Part shown: positions 10,601-16,670 of the stretch, one piece after another
Layout of the letters: the number at the start of each line of letters is the position of its first letter
How positions within the stretch are numbered: position 1 is the first letter of the stretch
Origin: Methylobacterium isbiliense
GTDB taxonomy: Bacteria; Pseudomonadota; Alphaproteobacteria; Rhizobiales; Beijerinckiaceae
Assembly: GCF_022179325.1 (NCBI RefSeq)
Contig: NZ_BPQQ01000025.1
Span: 17,999 to 81,998, forward strand
Length of the DNA stretch: 64,000 nt
Reading direction: 5' to 3'
Translations under genes and position numbers: made by a program
The notes under the pieces: model-generated
The model's input: only the letters and a program-made list of their open reading frames with translations
Told to the model about the DNA's origin: nothing
The model's database searches: none

Positions 10601-11508
10601 CGGACCTGATCCACTTCCACTGCGTCCAGCGCCTGACCGCCTCCGTGTTGGCCGAGACGCAGGCGCGGGCCATCCCGCACCTCGTCACCGTGCACGACGG
10701 CTGGTGGCTCTCCGACCACCAGTTCCTCGTCGACCGGGACGGCCGGGTGGTGACGCCCACGCCCGACACGCTGCTGCCGGAGGCTGCTCCGATCCGGGGG
10801 GCGATGCAGGGGATCGTGCGCCGCCGCCGCCTCGGCCGCCTGCTGCACGGGGCCGACCGGATCCTGGCGGTGTCGGACGCGTTCGCGCGGGTCTACCGCG
10901 ACGCCGGCTTCCCGCAGACGCTCGCGGTGCCGAACGGCCTCTCGCCGCTGGTGATCCCGCCCCGCCGTCCCAGTCCCACGGCGCGGGTGCGGCTCGGCCA
11001 TGTCGGCGGGCGCGAGGCGCACAAGGGGCTGCCCCTGATCGAGGCGGTGCTGCGCCGCACCCCGTTCCGGAACCTCAGCCTCACCGCCGTCGACCTCGGG
11101 CGGGAGGCCGGGTTCGTCGGCGAGGAGGTCTGGGGCACCACCCCGGTGCGCATCGTCGGCCCGGTGCCGCAGAGCGAGATCGCGCAGCTCTACGGGGATC
11201 TCGACGTGCTGCTCGTGCCCTCGCTCTGGCCGGAGAGCTTCGGCCTCGTGGCGCGCGAGGCGCGGGCCTTCGGGCTGTGGGTCGTGGCGAGCGACCGCGG
11301 CGCGATCGGGGAGGATGTCGAGCCCGGCACGGACGGGTTCGTGGTGGATGTCGCAACCCCGGAGCCGCTGCGCGCGGCGCTGGCCCTGATCGACGCCGAT
11401 CCCGCCCGATTCCGCGAGTCCCCGCCGCGCCTCCGCCCGATCCGCAGCGCCGCCGCGCAGGGCGACGACCTTCTCGCGCTCTACGACGAGATCCTGGGAT
11501 CGCGATGA
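7672..11508 (+). CDS. Giant protein with two glycosyltransferase domains and N-terminal repeats
   Basis: The 1278-residue protein has four parts. Residues about 30-310 hold four diverged copies of a motif like FYAKLYPDL...HYRRHGAQEGR, also found in surface-polysaccharide glycosyltransferases. Residues about 310-440 are TPR-like helices (GRAEALRALGDLSGAAAVYREA). A first GT-B glycosyltransferase runs from about 479 to 836. After a Pro/Ser-rich linker, a GT4 domain runs from about 882 (LLIVNVFFPPQTIGGATRVV) to the end, with its donor-site motif PSLWPESFGLVAREARAFG. It probably adds two sugars to a surface polysaccharide or glycoprotein. Start codons are GTG at 7672 or 7681. It stands alone. Confidence 0.85.
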   Translation: MDHVRKSPLRFAGALSRMLRRPVRIGPGFEPHFYAKLYPDLRHLAGEEALFRHYRRHGAQEGRHPTVASYLAALTAEHGALPADFSTVSYRALNPDLAASLSEEWEFEAHYLKHGRSEERRYRVDLSELEEEFRAMMLARTEAGEPGPSLAAFLTHHGLAAGAWLLRFNLGQFLHLNADWLEDPPATRADGIRVFAEEGVARLAPLSSDDRFDPDFYRRAYPVEPDLDDVALYRHWLRTGDVQEWMPNEAARLSSLIGAKVFPACFDEAAYRHALPAALRIPEGCRTTILQHWLDVGFKAGIMAGIDGPGAADLYASLGRREWLRGEFALALKAYDEALHRGGPTAGRLHGRAEALRALGDLSGAAAVYREAARCPGAGVWSHIRAVQGLAASGNVAGALAQMRESSRTWTRDARWRDSATAVLRQAFEAQTAEAKAAYRDGARETGDRIITEALEQLTRDWPLAAPLPAPLPPARAGDVVILANLDLPQCVHYRVEQRRRQLAHAGWRVQVFGQHETEAFREALHGAGTALFYRVPAFPDVVHALLYARALGVRTLYDIDDLIFDRASFPPPFETYEGQISAEDYVGLQIGVPLFRFAMSLCDEGLASTPVLAEAVGAVVRSGRCHVLRNGLDQRNDPYLNRPVPPPAAPQDPVTLFYGSGTKAHNQDFTDLAGPALLTVLARHPQARLVIAGHLKLDPAFARFGPRVRQLGFTARVADYWEVLSGVDINLAVLLPGPAADAKSEIKWLEAAMCGIPSVVSGTRTYREILTDGVDALLADTPQEWADALERLIADPGLRRRVGDTARARALGAYTLEAMRDTLARVLPRPGPDAADGPPAAQVHATASSDQAAGSSRTTRPDRSPGAGSAGGATGSRSKPRLLIVNVFFPPQTIGGATRVVRDNLDHILDHAGDRFDLAVAASDEGVTPAGRARIDAYRGVPVLRLSTPAEINMDWRPLNPAIGERFGAFLDRFAPDLIHFHCVQRLTASVLAETQARAIPHLVTVHDGWWLSDHQFLVDRDGRVVTPTPDTLLPEAAPIRGAMQGIVRRRRLGRLLHGADRILAVSDAFARVYRDAGFPQTLAVPNGLSPLVIPPRRPSPTARVRLGHVGGREAHKGLPLIEAVLRRTPFRNLSLTAVDLGREAGFVGEEVWGTTPVRIVGPVPQSEIAQLYGDLDVLLVPSLWPESFGLVAREARAFGLWVVASDRGAIGEDVEPGTDGFVVDVATPEPLRAALALIDADPARFRESPPRLRPIRSAAAQGDDLLALYDEILGSR

Positions 11509-11512
11509 TCCG

Positions 11513-12379
11513 TCAGGCTTCGAGGTGGCGCGCCGGCATGAGCCGCCAGAGCAGGCCGCCCCGGCTGCCGACGAGCATCGAGGCGAGGTAGAGCGCCCCG
11601 GCGGTCAGCACGATCGCCGGCCCGCTCGGCAGGTCGCCGTAATAGGAGACGAGGAGGCCCGCCGTGCTGGAGGCGAGCGCCAGCGCGATCGCCACCGGAA
11701 TGAGCCCGGTGACGTCCGCCGCCCAGAACCGGGCGCTCACCGCCGGCAACAGCATCAGCCCGACCGCGAGCAGCGTGCCCAAAGCCGCGAAGCCGCCGAC
11801 GAGGTTCAGCACCACCAGCCCCAGGAAGGCGAAGTGCACCGGCGCGCTCGCGCGGCTCACCGAGCGCAGGAAGAGCGGATCGACGCATTCGAGCACCAGC
11901 GGCCGATAGGCGAGGGCGAGCGCGAACAGCGTCACCGTGGCGATGCCGCCGAGCAGCATCAGCGCCGCGTCGTCGAGGGCGAGCACCGTGCCGAACAGGA
12001 TGTGCAGGAGGTCGATCGAGGAGCCGCGCGCCGAGATCAGCAGCACCCCGGCGGCCAATGCCAGGAGGTAGAAGGCGCCCAGGCTCGCATCCTCCCGCAG
12101 CACGGTGGAGCGCGCGACCGCGCCCGACAGCATCGCCACGGCGAGCCCCGCCACGAGCCCGCCCAGCGTCATCGCGGGCAGCGACAGGCCCGCCACCAGG
12201 AAGCCTACCGCGGCGCCCGGCAGGATGGCGTGGCTCATCGCCTCGCTCATCAGGCTCATGCGCCGCAGCGTCAGGAACACCCCGACCGGGGCCGCGCTCG
12301 CCGACAGGGCGACGCAGCCCGCGAGCGCGCGACGCATGAAGGCGAACTCGACGAAGGGCGCGGTGAGGAGGTCGATCAC
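11513..12379 (-). CDS. znuB: Zinc ABC transporter permease ZnuB
   Basis: The 288-residue permease belongs to the ABC-3 metal family. It has about eight hydrophobic segments and the conserved SEAMSHAILPGAAVGFLVAG loop. Metal specificity for zinc is inferred from the linked zur gene and the His-rich partner ATPase. The GTG start at 12379 overlaps the znuC stop (GTGA), so translation is coupled. No periplasmic znuA gene is adjacent. The gene ends 4 bases past the convergent glycosyltransferase stop at 11508. Confidence 0.92.
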   Translation of the reverse strand: MIDLLTAPFVEFAFMRRALAGCVALSASAAPVGVFLTLRRMSLMSEAMSHAILPGAAVGFLVAGLSLPAMTLGGLVAGLAVAMLSGAVARSTVLREDASLGAFYLLALAAGVLLISARGSSIDLLHILFGTVLALDDAALMLLGGIATVTLFALALAYRPLVLECVDPLFLRSVSRASAPVHFAFLGLVVLNLVGGFAALGTLLAVGLMLLPAVSARFWAADVTGLIPVAIALALASSTAGLLVSYYGDLPSGPAIVLTAGALYLASMLVGSRGGLLWRLMPARHLEA

Positions 12380-13206
12380 GCGGCGTGCTCGTGGTCGTGG
12401 GCGTGGTCGTGCGGCGCCTCGCCGTGCGCCTCCTGGCCGTGCGCCTCGTGGGCATGACCGGCGGGGCCGCGGCAGACAGGCGCCTCGTCGTCCCAGGCCT
12501 CGCAGAGCTGGCGGGCGCGCCGCAGGTTCGGGCCGGTGAGCACCGCCTCGGTCTCGCCCCAGGCCACCGCCTCGCGGGCGAGCAGCAGGGCGGTGGGGAA
12601 GTGGCGGCGCACCTGATCGAGGTCGTGCAGCACCGCCACCACGGTGCGGCGCTCGTGGCCCCAGCGCCGGACGAGGTCGAGGAGGTCGGCGCTGGTGCGG
12701 CTGTCGATCGCCGCGAACGGCTCGTCGAGCAGGATCGCGCGGGCGTCCTGGAGCAGCACGCGCGCGAACATGGCGCGCCGCAGTTGTCCGCCCGACAGGG
12801 TGCCGATCGGCCGGCGCTCGAACCCGGAGAGACCCACCGCCGCGAGCGCATCGGCCACCGCGCCGCGATGCGGGCGCAGGGCGCGAAAGAGGCCGAGCTT
12901 GCGCCACAGCCCCATGGCCACGAAGTCGAAGGTGCTGATCGGGAAGCTGCGGTCGATCTCGGCCGCCTGCGGCAGGTAGGCGATCTCGCGCCGGACGAGG
13001 CCCGGATGCTCGATCCGCCCGTCCAGCGGCGCGACCTCGCCGACGATGCCCTTGAGCAGGGTCGATTTGCCGGCGCCGTTCGGGCCGACCACGGCGAGCG
13101 CCGCGCCCGCCGGCACGACCCCGTCGAGGTGGTGCACGGCGGGATGGCGGTCGTAGCCGAGGGTCAGCCCGCGAAAGACCAGGGCGCCCGGCGCGGCGGC
13201 GCTCAC
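12376..13206 (-). CDS. znuC: Zinc ABC transporter ATP-binding protein ZnuC with His-rich tail
   Basis: The ATPase has a Walker A motif (GPNGAGKST, about residue 38), the ABC signature LSGGQLRRA (about 137) and Walker B ARAILLDEP. It powers uptake through ZnuB. The last 27 or so residues contain nine His, mostly as H-x-H or spaced with Asp/Glu/Ala, a likely metal-binding tail. The GTG at 13206 overlaps the stop of the 50-residue gene upstream. The in-frame extension to 13236 lacks family similarity. Expression is probably Zur-controlled. Confidence 0.93.
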   Translation of the reverse strand: MSAAAPGALVFRGLTLGYDRHPAVHHLDGVVPAGAALAVVGPNGAGKSTLLKGIVGEVAPLDGRIEHPGLVRREIAYLPQAAEIDRSFPISTFDFVAMGLWRKLGLFRALRPHRGAVADALAAVGLSGFERRPIGTLSGGQLRRAMFARVLLQDARAILLDEPFAAIDSRTSADLLDLVRRWGHERRTVVAVLHDLDQVRRHFPTALLLAREAVAWGETEAVLTGPNLRRARQLCEAWDDEAPVCRGPAGHAHEAHGQEAHGEAPHDHAHDHEHAA

Positions 13207-13355
13207 GCGGCGACCGCCCAGGCGACAACGCCCCACACGGCGAGCGTGAGGCCGAGCGCCAGACCGAGGCGCGGGACGAGGCCGAGCCCGATAAGGGAGC
13301 GGGGCGGGGCCGCAGCCGGAACCCGGCGCGGGGCGGTCGCGGATTCGGCCTGCAT
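13203..13355 (-). CDS. 50-residue single-span membrane protein leading the znuCB operon
   Basis: A short gene starts at the ATG at 13355 behind a strong GAGGAG ribosome-binding site and stops inside the znuC start (GTGA overlap). The product has a polar N-terminus rich in Arg and Pro and one hydrophobic segment (LGLALGLTLAVWGVVAWAV) at its C-terminus. No family is recognised. Coupling on both sides of the znu operon suggests either a small subunit of zinc uptake or a leader whose translation assists znuC. It is the first gene after the Zur-box candidate. Confidence 0.6.
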   Translation of the reverse strand: MQAESATAPRRVPAAAPPRSLIGLGLVPRLGLALGLTLAVWGVVAWAVAA

Positions 13356-13478
13356 CGGACCACTCCTCAGCACCATGAAGGGCGCGGACCGGGATCCTCG
13401 CGGCGGCGGAACCCTGACGGATGGCGTCCGGCCGACCATTTGATAGAGGTGTCCCGGCGACGTCGGCCGTACCGTCCC

Positions 13479-13491
13479 GTTACACTGTAAC
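13479..13491. promoter_or_regulatory. Candidate Zur operator between znu operon and zur
   Basis: GTTACACTGTAAC is a perfect 13-base inverted repeat (GTTACA-C-TGTAAC). It is extended by matching CC and GG pairs two bases outside each end. It resembles Zur/Fur-family boxes of alphaproteobacteria and lies in the 175-base gap between the divergent znu operon (start 13355) and zur (start 13531). Binding there could repress both directions. Confidence 0.62.
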
Positions 13492-13530
13492 AGGCGGGGC
13501 CTGTCAACCGGCGCCCAGGGAGAGCGGATC

Positions 13531-14022
13531 ATGGACCAGCCTGCGCATCCGGACCACGCCTGCGGCCACGACCGGGCCGGGCTGGTGGCCCGGGCCGAGC
13601 GGCTCTGCCGCGAGCGCGGCCTCCTCTTCACGCCGCTGCGCCAGCGCACCCTGGAGGTGATCGCCGGGGAGACGCGCCCGCTCGGCGCCTACGACATCGC
13701 CGAGCGGCTGAGCCTGCCGGGCCGGCGGGTGGCGGCGGTCTCGGTCTATCGCGCCCTCGACTTCCTGACCGAGAACGGCCTCGTCCATCGGCTGGCCAGC
13801 CGCAACGCCTTCGTGCCCTGCGACCACAGCCACAGCGGGGGCGAGAGCGCGGTGTTCCTGATCTGCCGCGCCTGCGGCGCGGTGGACGAGACGACCTCGG
13901 CGGAGATCGAGCGCGGCCTCAACCGGACGCTGGCCCGGGCGGGCTTCCGGCCGGCGAGTCGCATCGTCGAGATCGAAGGCGAGTGCGGCGCCTGCCAGGA
14001 GCGCGAGGGCGCCGAAGGGTAG
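13531..14022 (+). CDS. zur: Zinc uptake regulator Zur (Fur family)
   Basis: The 163-residue Fur-family repressor has an N-terminal winged helix (LFTPLRQRTLEVIAGETRPLGAYDIAERL, VSVYRALDFLTENGLVHRL). The dimerisation domain has the metal ligands CDHSHSGG and the structural CRACG and CGAC Cys pairs. A His/Cys-rich N-terminus (HPDHACGHDR) is also present. The divergent znuCB genes and the palindrome between them make Zur the right member of the family, rather than Fur or PerR. It would sense zinc and repress zinc uptake. Confidence 0.92.
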   Translation: MDQPAHPDHACGHDRAGLVARAERLCRERGLLFTPLRQRTLEVIAGETRPLGAYDIAERLSLPGRRVAAVSVYRALDFLTENGLVHRLASRNAFVPCDHSHSGGESAVFLICRACGAVDETTSAEIERGLNRTLARAGFRPASRIVEIEGECGACQEREGAEG

Positions 14023-14023
14023 T

Positions 14024-14737
14024 TCACCAGAGCGAGAACTCCGTGCCGAAATCCGTGGTCTTGAGCGGGCGGCACGAGGCCGGATCGGCCCGGCATTCGG
14101 CTTGCGGCTTGAGCGCCAGGACACCGTCGCGGTCGGCCTCGAAGCGAAGTCTCACGGGCGGGTCGTCCTCGCGGGTATAGGCGAGGCTCACCTCGAAGCG
14201 CACGAAATCGTACTGGGTTCGGTCTGCGTAGACGATGAGGTCGCGCGAGACCGCCTCGCCGGGGTTGAGGTCGGACGCCTCGGCCTGTGCCTCAGTGGCG
14301 CCCGCGAACAGCACCCCCTGGCGCAGGATCACGGTGCCGGGCTCGCCGAGGGTGTAGCCGCGCGCCGCCGCGATACGGCTCGCCCCGTCGAGATTCTGGT
14401 CGAAGGCGCCCGGATCGGGGCGCTCGGCGAAGCGCGCCCGCACGCCGATGACGTTGTAGACGAGACCGAGGATGCGCACGCCCGTCTGGCCGACGTTCCG
14501 GCGCGTCACCGTGGAGCGGATCGCGACGTGGTCGTCGCGCTCGCCCGCCTTCACCAGCGTCGTCGTCACCGACACGGCCGGCGGCTCAAGGCTCGGCTTG
14601 ATGCGCGCTTCATAGATGAAGGTGTAGACGCCCCAGGCCCCGGCCCCGAGGATCGCGAGGGTCTGCACCAGGGTGTTGATGCGCTCCGCGCCGAAGGGGC
14701 GCGCCGGTGGTTCCGCTTCCGGCCTGCTCCCGCTCAT
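14024..14737 (-). CDS. Membrane-anchored protein of unknown function
   Basis: The 237-residue protein has one hydrophobic segment at residues about 23-43 (TLVQTLAILGAGAWGVYTFIYE) and a soluble beta-rich remainder that would be periplasmic or cytoplasmic. The latter contains a repeated pattern of short strands, such as VAIRSTVTRRNVGQTGVRILG, reminiscent of beta-sandwich domains. No catalytic motif is seen. It lies about 100 bases after trpE on the same strand and may be co-transcribed with it. It ends 1 base after the convergent zur gene. I do not recognise the family. Confidence 0.7.
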   Translation of the reverse strand: MSGSRPEAEPPARPFGAERINTLVQTLAILGAGAWGVYTFIYEARIKPSLEPPAVSVTTTLVKAGERDDHVAIRSTVTRRNVGQTGVRILGLVYNVIGVRARFAERPDPGAFDQNLDGASRIAAARGYTLGEPGTVILRQGVLFAGATEAQAEASDLNPGEAVSRDLIVYADRTQYDFVRFEVSLAYTREDDPPVRLRFEADRDGVLALKPQAECRADPASCRPLKTTDFGTEFSLW

Positions 14738-14797
14738 CCCTCGCTCCGCCGCGGGCCTCGCGGGGGGAAGCCTCCGGCCGCAGCAGGGTTCCCGCGC

Positions 14798-14851
14798 GGC
14801 GCGCCTCCTGCGCGTGGCGCGCCTCCTGCGCGCCGTGCGCCTACTGCCCGC
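14798..14851. repeat. 18-base tandem repeat spanning the trpE stop codon
   Basis: Two near-identical 18-base units, GGCGCGCCTCCTGCGCGT at 14798-14815 and the same ending in C at 14816-14833, are followed by a third diverged unit at 14834-14851 that includes the trpE stop (14841-14843). Read in the trpE frame each unit encodes AQEARR/H. In the third unit the GAG codon has become TAG, which is the stop codon. Confidence 0.85.
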
Positions 14852-16355
14852 GCCGGGCCTGCGCGGCGAAGCGCACCGCCTCCTCGGCGGCCCGGAACTG
14901 GGCTCGCGCCTTGTTCACGCATTCCTGCTGCTCGGAGGCGGGGTTCGAATCGTAGACGATGCCGGCACCGGCCTGGACGTGCATGCGTCCGTCCTTCACC
15001 ACGGCGGTGCGCAGCACGATGCAGGTGTCCATCTGCCCGTCGGCGCCGAAATAGCCGATGCAGCCGGCATAGGGACCGCGCTTCTCGCGCTCCAGTTCGT
15101 CGATGATCTGCATCGCCCGCACCTTCGGCGCGCCCGAGACCGTCCCGGCCGGGAAGCCCGCGATCAGCGCGCCGAGCGCGTCGTGACGGGCATCGAGGCG
15201 GCCCTCGACGTTCGACACGATGTGCATCACCTGGCTGTAGTATTCGAGGAAGAACGAATCCGTGACCGTGACGCTGCCGATCTCGGCGACGCGGCCCACG
15301 TCGTTGCGGCCGAGGTCGAGCAGCATCAGGTGCTCGGCGCGCTCCTTGGGGTCGGCGAGCAGATCCTCGGCGAGCGCGCGGTCCGCCTCCGGCGTCGCGC
15401 CGCGCGGCCGGGTGCCGGCGATGGGCCGGATCGTGACCTTCCCGTCGCGCACCCGCACCAGGATCTCGGGCGACGAGCAGACGATCTGGAACGCGCCGAA
15501 ATCGAGGTAGCAGAGGAACGGTGCCGGGTTCACCCGGCGCAGGGAGCGGTAGAGGGCGAAGGCCGGCAGCCCGAACGGCGCCTCGAAGCGCTGCGACAGC
15601 ACCACCTGGAAGATGTCGCCCGCGGCGATGTATTCCTTGGCCTGCGCCACCAGGGCGTGGAAGGCCTCCGGGGCGGTGTTCGAGGTCGGCGCCGGAACCG
15701 GGATCTCTGCCGGATTGACGCTGGCCTCGACCGGAAGCGGCCCCTCCAGGGTCCCGGCGACCCGCTCCAGCCGCGCGAGCGCCGCCTCGTAGGCGGCCCG
15801 GGCCGCCACACCGGGAGCCGGGCGGATCGGCGTGACCACCGCGATCTCGTCGCGCACCGCGTCGAACACCACCATCACGGTGGGCCGCACCAGGATCGCG
15901 TCCGGCACGCCGATCGGGTCGGGCTTGGGCGGATCGAGGCGCTCCATCTCCCGCACCATGTCGTAGCCGAGATAGCCGAACAGCCCGGCGGCCATCGGCG
16001 GCAGCGCCGTCTCGCCAGGGATCGCGCTCTCGGCGATGAGGGCCCGCAGGCTCGCCAGGGGAGGGCGGTCGTCCGGCCGGAAGGCCGCGAGGTCCGGCGC
16101 GTCCGCCCGCGAGGCCCGGCCGCCTTCGCAGCGCCAGACGAGGTCGGGATCGAGCCCGATCATCGAATAGCGCCCGCGCACCGCGCCGCCCTCGACAGAT
16201 TCGAGCAGGAAGGCCGCGCCGTCGTGCGCGGCCCGCAGCTTCAGGAAGGCGGCGACGGGCGTTTCGAGGTCGGCGACGAGGGTCGCGCGCAGCAGCACGG
16301 GCGTGCCCGCCGCGTAGGCGGTCGCGACGGCATCGGGCTGGGGCGTCACGAGCAT
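14841..16355 (-). CDS. trpE: Anthranilate synthase component I TrpE
   Basis: The 504-residue chorismate-utilising enzyme makes anthranilate with TrpG. The N-terminal regulatory domain has AAFLLESVEGG, the Trp feedback-site LLES region. The catalytic domain shows RPIAGTRPRGATPEADRALA (about residue 310), DLGRNDVGRV, HIVSNVEGRL and GAPKVRAMQIIDELE. The ATG at 16355 is preferred over a GTG at 16388 because it gives the usual N-terminus MLVTPQPDAV, though its ribosome-binding site is weak. It is separate from trpGDC and lies downstream of ppiD on the same strand across a 315-base gap. Confidence 0.95.
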   Translation of the reverse strand: MLVTPQPDAVATAYAAGTPVLLRATLVADLETPVAAFLKLRAAHDGAAFLLESVEGGAVRGRYSMIGLDPDLVWRCEGGRASRADAPDLAAFRPDDRPPLASLRALIAESAIPGETALPPMAAGLFGYLGYDMVREMERLDPPKPDPIGVPDAILVRPTVMVVFDAVRDEIAVVTPIRPAPGVAARAAYEAALARLERVAGTLEGPLPVEASVNPAEIPVPAPTSNTAPEAFHALVAQAKEYIAAGDIFQVVLSQRFEAPFGLPAFALYRSLRRVNPAPFLCYLDFGAFQIVCSSPEILVRVRDGKVTIRPIAGTRPRGATPEADRALAEDLLADPKERAEHLMLLDLGRNDVGRVAEIGSVTVTDSFFLEYYSQVMHIVSNVEGRLDARHDALGALIAGFPAGTVSGAPKVRAMQIIDELEREKRGPYAGCIGYFGADGQMDTCIVLRTAVVKDGRMHVQAGAGIVYDSNPASEQQECVNKARAQFRAAEEAVRFAAQARRGQ

Positions 16356-16670
16356 GATGTCAGGTCCGACAGCCGGTCCGGAGCCCACAGATCGCCGCGA
16401 CGCGGCGCCGTGCCCTCCCGGGGGTGACAGGGATGAGCGCGACGATGGATCGATGGGCGGATGGATCCGGACGGCACGATCATGACGGCACTCGTTCGAA
16501 GACCTCGCGCGGGATCCCGTCTCCGGTACAGGACAGAGGGTTCCCGCGCACGTCCTTTCGCGTCGTCGTGCTCACCAACGGTGTCCTTCTGAGAGCCACA
16601 CGACGCTTGCAGAACTCACCGTGGTGACGTGTCGGATCCTCGATGTTCCGAGACGCGATCCAGCTGAGGT
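16356..16670 (-). promoter_or_regulatory. Long trpE leader region
   Basis: This 315-base gap between ppiD and trpE, both on the minus strand, holds no ordinary gene. Read on the minus strand it contains a 15-codon open frame at 16619-16572 whose product MSSASVVWLSEGHRW ends in Trp just before the stop and has a second Trp. Downstream lies a strong stem-loop at 16549-16507, and then a short GC hairpin close to the trpE start. This resembles, but does not prove, a ribosome-mediated trp attenuator. Confidence 0.35.
16507..16549 (-). promoter_or_regulatory. 12-bp stem-loop in trpE leader
   Basis: GCGCGGGATCCC (16507-16518) pairs with GGGTTCCCGCGC (16538-16549) with a single mismatch across a 19-base loop. 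It is not followed by a T-run in either direction. It may be an attenuator or antiterminator arm, or the 3' end structure of the ppiD transcript, which stops at 16671. Confidence 0.45.

Noticed and set aside
14734-14922. 62-codon minus-strand frame across the 18-base repeats
   Set aside because: Its sequence is translated repeat and neighbouring GC-rich DNA with no similarity to known proteins.
16424-16627. 67-codon open frame on the plus strand in the trpE leader gap
   Set aside because: Poor start context, no family match, and it runs opposite to both neighbouring transcripts.
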